This document shows, one piece after another, positions 7,154 through 15,289 of a stretch of 17,081 nt of DNA. The stretch is from DATAVB01 sp040414495 (GTDB taxonomy: Bacteria > Actinomycetota > Actinomycetes > Mycobacteriales > QHCD01). Within the stretch, counting starts at the first letter, position 1, and every line of letters starts with the position of its first letter. The notes beneath the pieces were generated by a model, which was not told where the DNA came from, did not search any database, and was given only the letters and a program-made list of their open reading frames with translations. The DNA is taken from contig JBEDUI010000040.1 of NCBI GenBank assembly GCA_040414495.1, positions 1 to 17,081 on the forward strand, written 5' to 3'. A program made the translations under genes and the position numbers.

Positions 7154-7181
7154 TTGACGTTATCTGCTACACGAGTAGATA
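7154..7181 (+). promoter_or_regulatory. Predicted promoter of the hydrolase fusion gene
   Basis: TTGACG (7154-7159) is a near-consensus -35 box. TAGATA (7176-7181), 16 bases on, is the best -10 candidate, within a TAGATAGATAG run whose repeats make the exact box uncertain. The palindrome at 7167-7178 sits in the spacer and touches the -10 box, a position that would block RNA polymerase when repressor is bound. Confidence 0.45.
7167..7178. promoter_or_regulatory. LacI-family operator in the hydrolase promoter
   Basis: CTACACGAGTAG is a palindrome with a central C|G and a single mismatched pair. It matches the minus-strand core of the sugar-operon operator (CTACACGGGTAG) at 11 of 12 positions, and both are followed by A. 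It lies in the 230-base divergent region between the repressor and hydrolase genes, so the same site could also give repressor autoregulation. Confidence 0.75.
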
Positions 7182-7223
7182 GATAGTCGCATCGAGCCTG
7201 AACCGGGAAATGTTGTCCTGATT

Positions 7224-7227
7224 GGAG
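7224..7227 (+). promoter_or_regulatory. Ribosome-binding site that fixes the hydrolase start
   Basis: GGAG lies seven bases before GTG 7235 but only one base before ATG 7229, so the GTG is the better start. Confidence 0.65.
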
Positions 7228-7234
7228 CATGCGC

Positions 7235-9322
7235 GTGACGCACACAGCACTTCCGGCCGATTACGGGGAACGGGTATACGCGGGGGCACTCGGTAAGGCG
7301 ATCGGTGTCTATCTCGGCCGACCGTTCGAGGGCTGGTCGCACGAGCGGATCATGCGCGAGCTCGGCCCGATCGACTACTACGTGCACGAGAAGGTCGGGG
7401 CCCCGCTCCTGGTCACCGATGACGACATCGGCGGCACGTTCACTTTTATCCGCGCGCTGCCGGACTACGACAACACCCCGGACCTCACGCCGGTCCAGAT
7501 CGGGCAGACCTGGCTGAACTACATCGTCGAGGGTCGCACGATCCTGTGGTGGGGTGGGCTGGGCAATTCGACCGAGCACACGGCATTCCTACGCCTCAAG
7601 GCGGGCATACCGGCGCCACGCAGCGGATCGATGGAGCTCAACAGCCAGGTCGTGGCCGAGCAGATCGGCGCCCAGATCTTCATCGACGGCTGGGCGATGG
7701 TGGCCCCGGGTCGGCCCGAATTGGCGGCGGATCTGGCGGCCCGGGCCGGCCGGGTCAGTCATGACGGCGAGTCGGTCTATGCCGCGCAGGCCCTGGCGGC
7801 CATGGAGGCGGCGGCATTTACCGAAAGCGATATCGACACCTTGCTCGACATCGGTCAGTCCTTCATTCCCAGTGACAGCCTCATTGCCCGTATGGTGGCC
7901 GATATCCGCGACTGGCACCGGAAAGAACCGGACTGGCGGAAGGCCCGCGACCTGCTCGACGAGTCGTACGGATATCACCTTTACGGCGGCGGCTGTCACG
8001 TCATTCCGAACCACGGCTTGATCGTGCTTGCCCTTTTATACGGCCAGGGCGAGTGGGATACGTCGATGATGATCGTCAACACCTGCGGCTGGGATACCGA
8101 CTGCAACTCGGGAAATCTCGGTTGCCTGCTGGGAATTCGTAATGGGCTGGCCGGCTTCGGCGCCACGCATGATTGGCGCGGGCCGGTCGCGGACCGGATC
8201 TATGTGTCCACAGCGGACGGTGGCCGGGCCATCACCGATGTGGCCGCCGAATCCGTGCAGATCGCGAATATCGGCCGCGCATTGGCCGGCGTACCAGCCA
8301 TCCAGCCCAAAAACGGGGCCCGATTCCACTTTGAACTGTCCGGCTCGCTGCAGGGATTCCAGGTCACCGAAGGCACGCTGGAGAATGTCAACGGGCACAG
8401 CGCCTCCGGGCAACGCAGCCTCGCGGTGCACTGGGACAGCGGAAATTCGTCAATTCAGGCCACGACACCGACCTTCATTCCCCCGGCCGCGATTCACATG
8501 CCCGGTTACCAATTAATGGCGAGTCCGACCTTGTACGCCGGCCAGCGAGTCCGGGCCCGGGTCGAAGCCGCCAGCGACAATACCGAGCCGGTCAGCTGCG
8601 GGCTTCTCATCACGCACTACAACGGCCATGACGAGCTCACCTCGGTGCCCGGACCGACAACGATGCTGCAGCCCGGCGATGCGGCCGACTTGACCTGGAC
8701 AGTTCCGGCGACCGGCGGTCAACCCGTCGCGTCGGTCGGCATCGCGGTCAGTGGAACAACGCACGCCGGCACGGTCTACCTGGACCACCTGACCTGGGAC
8801 GGCGAACCCGATCTGGCTTTCGAGCGGCCGTCCGAGGGCGGGACCATGTGGCGACGGGCCTGGGTCGACGGGCTGGACGACTTCAACGGCCGCTACCCCG
8901 AGCCGTACCGGCTGATCCAGAATTCCGGCCGCGGTCTGCTGATCCAGGGCACCCGGGAATGGCGGGACTACCAGGTCACCGCGACGTTGCGGCCGCACCT
9001 GGCCGACCGCACCGGAATCGCCGCCCGAGTACAGGGTTTGCAACGCTATTACGCCCTGTTGCTGGGTTCGGACGGAATCGCCCGGCTGGTGAAGCTGCTG
9101 GACGGCGAACGCGAACTGGCCCAGGCGCCGGTGCCGTGGACGTTGGATCGAGCCTACAAGCTGTCGCTGACCGTCACCGGTAACCGGATCGTGGCCGCGG
9201 TCGACGGCAGCACCATCGCGATCGTCGAGGACGCCGACCGTCCACTGCGGACCGGAGCAATCGCCCTCACCGTCGAGAATGGACGGACGGACTGCGACGC
9301 GGTACGAATTCGACCTAGCTAG
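7235..9322 (+). CDS. ADP-ribosylglycohydrolase-fold protein fused to beta-sandwich carbohydrate-type domains
   Basis: This 695-residue protein has no signal peptide and is predicted cytoplasmic. Residues about 8-350 are an ADP-ribosylglycohydrolase (ADP-ribosyl/crystallin J1) fold: the entry motif GERVYAGALGKAIG (11-24), the metal-binding T-D-D-D (61-64) and a second metal cluster C-G-W-D-T-D-C-N (284-291). Family members use two magnesium ions to cut N- or O-ribosyl glycosidic bonds. Residues about 363-522 resemble a galactose-binding-like beta sandwich. Residues about 530-695 resemble a LamG or DUF1080 (3-keto-disaccharide hydrolase) type jelly roll (EWRDYQVTATLRPH, TGIAARVQGLQRYYALLL). Domain names for the last two parts are from fold-like pattern only. 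Most ADP-ribosyl hydrolases are near 300 residues, so the extra half is notable. Its placement beside a sugar importer, under the same operator, points to hydrolysis of an imported glycoside rather than protein de-ADP-ribosylation; this is inference. Confidence 0.88.
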   Translation: MTHTALPADYGERVYAGALGKAIGVYLGRPFEGWSHERIMRELGPIDYYVHEKVGAPLLVTDDDIGGTFTFIRALPDYDNTPDLTPVQIGQTWLNYIVEGRTILWWGGLGNSTEHTAFLRLKAGIPAPRSGSMELNSQVVAEQIGAQIFIDGWAMVAPGRPELAADLAARAGRVSHDGESVYAAQALAAMEAAAFTESDIDTLLDIGQSFIPSDSLIARMVADIRDWHRKEPDWRKARDLLDESYGYHLYGGGCHVIPNHGLIVLALLYGQGEWDTSMMIVNTCGWDTDCNSGNLGCLLGIRNGLAGFGATHDWRGPVADRIYVSTADGGRAITDVAAESVQIANIGRALAGVPAIQPKNGARFHFELSGSLQGFQVTEGTLENVNGHSASGQRSLAVHWDSGNSSIQATTPTFIPPAAIHMPGYQLMASPTLYAGQRVRARVEAASDNTEPVSCGLLITHYNGHDELTSVPGPTTMLQPGDAADLTWTVPATGGQPVASVGIAVSGTTHAGTVYLDHLTWDGEPDLAFERPSEGGTMWRRAWVDGLDDFNGRYPEPYRLIQNSGRGLLIQGTREWRDYQVTATLRPHLADRTGIAARVQGLQRYYALLLGSDGIARLVKLLDGERELAQAPVPWTLDRAYKLSLTVTGNRIVAAVDGSTIAIVEDADRPLRTGAIALTVENGRTDCDAVRIRPS

Positions 9323-10461
9323 AGACCGAGGTCCCGACCGATGATTTCTTTCATGATTTCGTTCGTACCGCCGTAAATCGACTGTACGCGTGAGTCGAGC
9401 CAGAATTGCGATATCGGGTATTCGCTCATGTACCCATAACCGCCGTGCAATTGCAGGCAGGTATCGGCGACCGTGTTCTGCAGCTCGGTGGTCCACCATT
9501 TGGCCTTAGCCGCATCAACGGCACTCAAGCGCCCGGCGTTCAGCTCGCTGATGCAATGGTTAAGGAACGTCCGGGCGATCGTGATCTGGGTCGACAATTC
9601 GGCCAGCGTGAAACGGGTGTGCTGGAAGCGGCCGACCGGCTGACCGAATGCCTTACGCCCGCGGACGTATTCGAGCGTTATGTCCAGCATCCGCTCGCTC
9701 GCCGCCACCGCGGCCACCGCGATCGAAAGCCGTTCCTGCGGTAGTCGTTCCATCAGGTGTACGAAGCCCCGGTTCAGCTGACCAATCAGGTTCTCCGACC
9801 CAACGCGGACCTGGTCGAAAAACAATTCGGCCGTGTCCTGCGCCTTGAGCCCGACCTTGTCCAGGTTGCGGCCGCGTTCGAATCCGGGCATACCCCGTTC
9901 TACCGCGAACAGGCTGATGCCACGAGCGCCCGCGGCCGGGTCGGTTTTGGCGACCACGATGACCAGATCGGCGTGAATCCCGTTGGTGATAAAGGTTTTC
10001 TGCCCGCTGATAAGCCAGTCCTCGCCGTCGGGTACGGCCCGGGTCGTGATGCCCTGCAGGTCGCTGCCGGCGGCCGGCTCGCTCATCGCGATCGCGGTGA
10101 TGATCTCGCCGGAGCAGAATCCGGGCAGCCACCGCTGTTTCTGTTCCGGTGTGGTCAGGTCGATCAGGTACGGCGCCACGACGCTGTTGTGCAGGCCGAA
10201 ACCCAATCCGCTGGCGCCCTCCCGGGTCGTTTCCTCAGTGAGTACGGCGTTGTAGCGGAAATCGCGGACGCCGCCCCCGCCGTACTCCTCGGGCACGTCG
10301 GTGCCGAGCAGCCCGGCCCGGCCGGCTTCGAGCCAGACCGCGCGATCGGTGATCCCGTCGCGTTCCCACTGCTTGTGGTACGGCGTGACGTGCTTGGCCA
10401 GGAAGGCTCGTACGGTGTCCCGGAACGCCTCGTGGTCGGCGGTATAGAGCTGCTGGTCCAC
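9319..10461 (-). CDS. Acyl-CoA dehydrogenase
   Basis: This 380-residue FAD flavoenzyme oxidises acyl-CoA thioesters to 2-enoyl-CoA and passes electrons to electron-transfer flavoprotein. It has the FAD-binding AIAMSEPAAGSDLQG (123-137), the RKAFGQPVGRFQ segment, and a C-terminal QLHGGYGYMSEYP plus YGGTNEIMKEIIGRDLGL. The glutamate that is the base in medium-chain enzymes (YEGT) is glycine here (YGGT). The base is then probably Glu243 in L-P-Q-E-R-L, as in long-chain and isovaleryl-type enzymes. I chose the GTG at 10461 because GGGGAG (10473-10468) precedes it by six bases and family proteins begin with this D-Q-Q-L-Y-T region; the frame is open for 102 further codons upstream without family resemblance. 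Its stop overlaps that of the convergent hydrolase gene. The acyl substrate is not identifiable, and no link to the sugar locus is evident. Confidence 0.93.
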   Translation of the reverse strand: MDQQLYTADHEAFRDTVRAFLAKHVTPYHKQWERDGITDRAVWLEAGRAGLLGTDVPEEYGGGGVRDFRYNAVLTEETTREGASGLGFGLHNSVVAPYLIDLTTPEQKQRWLPGFCSGEIITAIAMSEPAAGSDLQGITTRAVPDGEDWLISGQKTFITNGIHADLVIVVAKTDPAAGARGISLFAVERGMPGFERGRNLDKVGLKAQDTAELFFDQVRVGSENLIGQLNRGFVHLMERLPQERLSIAVAAVAASERMLDITLEYVRGRKAFGQPVGRFQHTRFTLAELSTQITIARTFLNHCISELNAGRLSAVDAAKAKWWTTELQNTVADTCLQLHGGYGYMSEYPISQFWLDSRVQSIYGGTNEIMKEIIGRDLGL

Positions 10462-10653
10462 GATCGGCTCCCCTACCTCGATCTGCCGTCCGGCCGGAAT
10501 CGCGAGCGGAAGACGCCGCCCATCCCGTACGACATGACCACATCCTGACACAACCCGTACCCGTCCAACTGGTCTTGTCGTACCCGCGAGGCACCATGGA
10601 TGAGGCTCGACCGATGGGCGGGCCAGCACTGCTGGACGATCGCGGGGACCGAT

Positions 10654-13600
10654 GTGAGCGCACTGGAACGTTTCTCCGAGCCGACCCGAGCGTGGTTCGG
10701 CGGGGCCTTCGCGGCTCCGACCGCCGCCCAGGAAGGCGCGTGGGACTCGATCGGCCGCGGCGAGCACACGCTCGTCATCGCGCCGACCGGCTCAGGCAAG
10801 ACGCTCGCAGCATTCCTGGCCGCGATCGACCGGCTCGCCGCCACGCCGCCACCGGAGGACCCGAGACGGCGCTGCCGGGTCCTTTACGTCAGCCCGCTCA
10901 AGGCGCTGGCCATCGACATCGAGCGGAACCTGCGTTCCCCGCTGGCCGGCATTCGGCAGGCCGCGGCCCGACTCGGCCGGCCCGAGCCGGACATCGAGGT
11001 GGCCACCCGCTCCGGTGATACGCCGGCCGACGCCCGGCGCACCTTCGCCCGCCGGCCCTCCGACATTCTCATCACGACCCCCGAGTCGCTGTTCCTGTTG
11101 CTGACCAGCTCCGCCCGCGAGGCGCTGCGCGGCGTGGACACGGTGATCGTCGACGAGGTGCACGCGGTCTGCGGTACGAAGCGGGGCGCGCACCTGGCGG
11201 TGTCGCTGGAACGGCTGGATGAGCTGCTGGACACACCGGCGCAGCGGATCGGGTTGTCGGCGACGGTACGGCCGGTCGAGGAGATCGCCACGTTCCTGGC
11301 CGGTGGTCGCGAGGTGAGCGTGGTCAACCCGCCGGCGGCCAAGACCGTGGAGCTGAAGATCGTGGTGCCGGTCGAGGACATGTCCGAGCTGGGCTCCACG
11401 ACCGACGACCTGTCCGGCTCGGCAGCCGGGCCGGAACGCCGTACGTCGATCTGGCCGGCGGTCGAGGATCGGCTGTTGGACCTGATCGAGGCGCACCGCA
11501 GCACGATCGTGTTCGCCAATTCCCGCCGACTAGCCGAGCGGCTGACCTCGCGGCTCAACGAGTTGGCGGCCGAGCGGGCCGGCGACCCGCCGGATGAGGT
11601 GACCCAGATGCCGGCCCAGTTGATGGGCCAGGCCGGGTTGGGGCTCGGGGCCGCGCCGGTGGTGGCCCGGGCGCACCACGGCTCGGTGTCGCGGGAGCAA
11701 CGGGTCATTGTCGAAGAGGAACTCAAGAGCGGCCGGCTCCCGGCCGTGGTCGCCACCAGCAGCCTGGAGCTGGGCATCGACATGGGCGCGGTCGATTTGG
11801 TGGCCCAGGTCGAGGCGCCGCCCTCGGTCGCCTCCGGGCTGCAACGGGTTGGGCGGGCCGGCCACCAGGTCGGCGCGGTCAGTCGGGGCATCGTCTTTCC
11901 CAAGTACCGCGGCGATCTGGTGCAGTGCGCGGTCGTCGCTGAGCGGATGCGGGCCGGCGCAATCGAGCAGATCCGGTATCCCCGCAACCCACTGGACGTC
12001 CTGGCCCAGCAGATCGTGGCGATGGTGGCGTTGGATGACTGGACGGTCGATGCGCTGGCGACGGTGGTACGTCGCGCGGCGCCGTTCGCCAGCTTGCCCG
12101 AGAGCGCGCTGGAATCGGTGCTGGACATGCTCTCCGGCCGTTATCCCTCCGACGAATTCGCCGAGTTGCGGCCGCGGTTGACCTGGGACCGGGTGACCGG
12201 GACGCTGTCGGGCCGGCGCGGCGCGCAGCGGTTAGCGGTGACCAGCGGCGGCACGATCCCCGACCGCGGTCTGTTCGGCGTGTTCCTGGTCGGCGAGGCC
12301 GGGGCGCCCGGCCGCCGGGTCGGCGAGCTGGACGAGGAGATGGTGTACGAGTCGCGGGTCGGTGACGTCTTCCTGCTCGGCACATCCTCGTGGCGGATCG
12401 AGGACATCGGGCACGACCGGGTACTGGTGAGCCCGGCGCCGGGCGAACCGGGCCGGATGCCGTTCTGGAAGGGCGATGCGCTGGGCCGGCCGCTGGAGTT
12501 GGGCCGGGCCGTGGGCAAGTTCCTGCGCGATATGTCCACTGTGGACGATACGAAAAGCCGAGACCGGCTGGCGTCGGTCGGCCTGGACGACTGGGCCTCG
12601 GACAACCTGCTGGCGTACCTGAAGGCGCAACGGGATGCGACCCGGCACCTGCCGGACGACCGGACGATCCTGGTCGAGCGGTTCCGGGACGAGCTGGGCG
12701 ACTGGCGGCTGGTGGTCCACTCCCCGTTCGGCGCGCAGGTGAACGGTCCGTGGTCGCAGGTGATTTCGGGCCGGCTGCGCGAGCGGTACGGGCTGGACGT
12801 CTCCTCGATGCATGCCGACGACGGGATCGTGCTGCGACTGCCGGACACCGATGCCGAGCCGCCAGGGGCCGAGTTGGCCGCGTTCGACCCGGAGGAGATC
12901 GAGGGCCTGATCACCGCCGAGCTGGGCGGATCGGCGCTGTTCGCATCCCGGTTCCGGGAGTGTGCGGCCCGGGCGTTGCTGCTGCCCAAGCGCGATCCGC
13001 GGCGGCGCTCGCCGCTCTGGCAGCAACGGCAACGAGCGGCCGCGTTGCTGCAGGTCGCCAGCGACTACGGCTCATTCCCGATCGTGTTGGAGACGATGCG
13101 GGAGTGTCTGCAGGATGTCTTCGACGTGCCCGGGTTGGTCGAGTTGATGCGCGATCTGCGGTCGCGTCGGATCAAGCTGGTCGAGGTCGAAACCACGCAG
13201 GCTTCTCCGTTCGCGCAGTCGCTGCTGTTCGGTTACGTCGGTGCTTTTGTCTACGAGGGCGATACGCCGTTGGCCGAGCGCCGGGCTCAGGCGCTCACAT
13301 TGGACACCGGTCTCTTGGCTGAATTGCTCGGTCAGGCCGAGTTGCGGGAGTTGCTGGACCCACAGGCCCTGGTCGACGTCGAGGCCGAGCTGCAGCGGCT
13401 GACCGAGTCGCGTCGCGTCTTCGACCTGGATTCCACCGCCGATCTGCTCCGGATCGTCGGCGACCTGAACACGCCTGAGGCCTTGGAACGGGGTGCGACG
13501 CCCGAGTGGCTGGCCGAGTTGGAGGCGAGCCGGCGGGCCATCCGGGTCCGGATCGCCGGCGAGGAACGGTGGATCGCCATCGAGGATGCCGGCCGCGTGC

Positions 13601-15201
13601 GTGATGCGCTCGGTGTCGCCCTACCGGTCGGTGTACCCGAGACGTTCACCGAGCCGGTCCGGGACGCCGTGGCCGACGTGATCGGCCGGTACGCCCGCAC
13701 GCATGGGCCGTTCCACGCCGCCGAGTGTGCGGCCCGGCTCGGGCTCGGGGTTGCGGTGGTGGAGACGGCGCTGCACCGGCTGGCCGCGAACGGTCGGGTG
13801 CTGATCGGCGAGTTCCGGCCCGGCGGCGCCGGTACGGAGTGGTGCGACGCCGACGTGCTGCGGATGATCCGCCGGCGGTCGCTGGCCAAGTTGCGCGGCG
13901 AGGTCGAACCGGTACCGCCGGAGGCGTTGGCCCGGTTCCTGCCGGTCTGGCACAGCATCGGCGTGCACAGCTCCGGTGGGTACGACGCCTTGTTCCGGGC
14001 GGTCGAGCAGCTGGCCGGGGCCGCGATTCCCGCCTCGGCGTTGGAAACGTTGGTGCTGCCGGCCCGGGTCGACCGCTACTCGCCGGCCATGCTGGACGAG
14101 TTGACCGCCAGCGGTGACGTGCGGTGGGCCGGGGCCGGGTCGCTGCCGGGCCACGACGGGTGGGTCGTGCTCACGCCGGCGGACCTCGGCGATCTGCTGC
14201 TGCCGGTCCCCGATCCGGCCGAAACGCCGCTGCAGCAGGCGATTCTGGCCGCGCTCGACAACGACGCGGCGCTGTTCTTCCGTAATCTGTCCGATCGGGT
14301 CTACGCCGACTCCGACCTCGGCCCGCCCGACGATGCCGAGCTGACCGCCGCGCTCTGGGACCTGGTGTGGGCCGGCCAGCTTTCCGGCGACACGCTGGCC
14401 CCGCTGCGTGCGCTGTTGGGTGGGACGACCAAACGCCGGACTCCGCCGCGTGGTCGGTACGGACGTCCCGGCCGGCCGCGGCTGCCGAGTCGTACCGGTC
14501 CCCCGATCGTGGCCGGCCGGTGGTCCCGGTTGCCACACCGGTCGGGCGACCCGACCCGGCGGACGCACGCCGCCGCCGAGGCGCTGCTGGAACGGCACGG
14601 CGTCCTGACCCGGGGTGCGGTCGCGGCCGAGCAGGTGCCGGGCGGATTCTCGGCGGTGTACCGGGTTTTGCGGGCGTTCGAGGAGGCCGGCCACGCCCGG
14701 CAGGGATATTTCGTCGCCGGGCTCGGGGCGGCCCAGTTCGGTTCGGTCGGTGCGATCGACCGGCTGCGTACCTTCGCCTCGGACAAGCCGTCCGCCCCGG
14801 ACAAGGCCCCGTCGCAGCGGGCTCTGGTGCTGGCCGCCACCGATCCGGCCAATCCGTACGGCGCCGCGCTGGGTTGGCCCGAGCGGCCGGACCGGGCCGA
14901 GTCCGACGGCCGAACCGGTCACCGGCCCGGTCGTAAGGCCGGCGCCTTGGTGGTGCTGGTGGACGGCGCGTTGACGATTTACGTCGAACGCGGTGGGCGG
15001 TCGCTGCTGTCCTGGTCCGATGAGCCGGAGATCCTGCAGCCGGCGGCCGATGCGTTGGCGTTGGCGGTGCGCGACGGGTTGTTGGGCCGGCTCGCGGTGG
15101 AACGGGCCGATGGCGTCGGCGTACTCGACACGCCGCTGGCCCAGGCGTTGGAGTCGGCGGGATTCCGCGCTACGCCGCGTGGTTTGCGGCTGCGCGTCTA
15201 G
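10654..15201 (+). CDS. lhr: Lhr-type ATP-dependent helicase (full length)
   Basis: This 1,515-residue superfamily 2 helicase is close in size to the mycobacterial Lhr of about 1,500 residues, a 3'-to-5' translocase that unwinds RNA:DNA hybrids and is linked to the DNA-damage response. All helicase motifs are visible: Q-motif PTAAQ (22-26), Walker A APTGSGKT (43-50), Ia YVSPLKAL (78-85), Ib TTPESL (141-146), DEVH box (167-170), LSAT (201-204), IV STIVFANSRR (283-292), V ATSSLELGID (367-376) and VI QRVGRAGHQVG (397-407). The Lhr winged-helix/beta-barrel core and the long Lhr C-terminal region follow; a basic Arg/Pro-rich linker lies near 1255-1305. I chose GTG 10654 because GGGGA lies five bases upstream and the protein then starts MSALERFSEPTRAWF, like homologs; ATG 10600 would add 18 unrelated residues. 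It is divergent from the acyl-CoA dehydrogenase. The DNA glycosylase gene (nei2) often found beside actinobacterial lhr is not present. Confidence 0.95.
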   Translation: MSALERFSEPTRAWFGGAFAAPTAAQEGAWDSIGRGEHTLVIAPTGSGKTLAAFLAAIDRLAATPPPEDPRRRCRVLYVSPLKALAIDIERNLRSPLAGIRQAAARLGRPEPDIEVATRSGDTPADARRTFARRPSDILITTPESLFLLLTSSAREALRGVDTVIVDEVHAVCGTKRGAHLAVSLERLDELLDTPAQRIGLSATVRPVEEIATFLAGGREVSVVNPPAAKTVELKIVVPVEDMSELGSTTDDLSGSAAGPERRTSIWPAVEDRLLDLIEAHRSTIVFANSRRLAERLTSRLNELAAERAGDPPDEVTQMPAQLMGQAGLGLGAAPVVARAHHGSVSREQRVIVEEELKSGRLPAVVATSSLELGIDMGAVDLVAQVEAPPSVASGLQRVGRAGHQVGAVSRGIVFPKYRGDLVQCAVVAERMRAGAIEQIRYPRNPLDVLAQQIVAMVALDDWTVDALATVVRRAAPFASLPESALESVLDMLSGRYPSDEFAELRPRLTWDRVTGTLSGRRGAQRLAVTSGGTIPDRGLFGVFLVGEAGAPGRRVGELDEEMVYESRVGDVFLLGTSSWRIEDIGHDRVLVSPAPGEPGRMPFWKGDALGRPLELGRAVGKFLRDMSTVDDTKSRDRLASVGLDDWASDNLLAYLKAQRDATRHLPDDRTILVERFRDELGDWRLVVHSPFGAQVNGPWSQVISGRLRERYGLDVSSMHADDGIVLRLPDTDAEPPGAELAAFDPEEIEGLITAELGGSALFASRFRECAARALLLPKRDPRRRSPLWQQRQRAAALLQVASDYGSFPIVLETMRECLQDVFDVPGLVELMRDLRSRRIKLVEVETTQASPFAQSLLFGYVGAFVYEGDTPLAERRAQALTLDTGLLAELLGQAELRELLDPQALVDVEAELQRLTESRRVFDLDSTADLLRIVGDLNTPEALERGATPEWLAELEASRRAIRVRIAGEERWIAIEDAGRVRDALGVALPVGVPETFTEPVRDAVADVIGRYARTHGPFHAAECAARLGLGVAVVETALHRLAANGRVLIGEFRPGGAGTEWCDADVLRMIRRRSLAKLRGEVEPVPPEALARFLPVWHSIGVHSSGGYDALFRAVEQLAGAAIPASALETLVLPARVDRYSPAMLDELTASGDVRWAGAGSLPGHDGWVVLTPADLGDLLLPVPDPAETPLQQAILAALDNDAALFFRNLSDRVYADSDLGPPDDAELTAALWDLVWAGQLSGDTLAPLRALLGGTTKRRTPPRGRYGRPGRPRLPSRTGPPIVAGRWSRLPHRSGDPTRRTHAAAEALLERHGVLTRGAVAAEQVPGGFSAVYRVLRAFEEAGHARQGYFVAGLGAAQFGSVGAIDRLRTFASDKPSAPDKAPSQRALVLAATDPANPYGAALGWPERPDRAESDGRTGHRPGRKAGALVVLVDGALTIYVERGGRSLLSWSDEPEILQPAADALALAVRDGLLGRLAVERADGVGVLDTPLAQALESAGFRATPRGLRLRV

Positions 15202-15249
15202 CTGTCGACACAGCCCCGCGGCAGCACTGGCGCACGCCCGGCCGACAGG

Positions 15250-15274
15250 CAAACGCGGCGCACCCGTGCGTTTG
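15250..15274. terminator. Possible bidirectional terminator between lhr and the DUF1330 gene
   Basis: CAAACGC and GCGTTTG form a seven-base inverted repeat around an 11-base interior, within the 88-base gap of two convergent genes. On the plus strand the arm's TTTG is followed by TTGC, and on the minus strand there is no long T-run. A shorter GCAC/GTGC pairing competes inside. Placement is right for a shared terminator; the form is not textbook. Confidence 0.4.
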
Positions 15275-15289
15275 TTGCGGCATGCCCAG

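Noticed and set aside
7176..7186. TAGATAGATAG as a short tandem repeat element
   Set aside because: Fewer than three full units; it is more simply part of the hydrolase promoter -10 region.
10575..10597. TTGTCGTAC-N8-CACCAT upstream of lhr as a possible RecA-NDp promoter
   Set aside because: The first half is only partly matched and the TAG of the second half is missing, so it is too weak beside the clear recA site.
10884..12128. 414-codon minus-strand open frame inside the lhr helicase domain
   Set aside because: It is Ser/Arg/Ala-rich and lies opposite helicase motifs that must be coding on the plus strand.
13621..15252. 543-codon open frame on the minus strand opposite lhr
   Set aside because: Its translation is Arg/Gly/Pro/Gln-rich with no family resemblance, and the plus strand there encodes the conserved Lhr C-terminal region. 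It is a GC-driven shadow frame.
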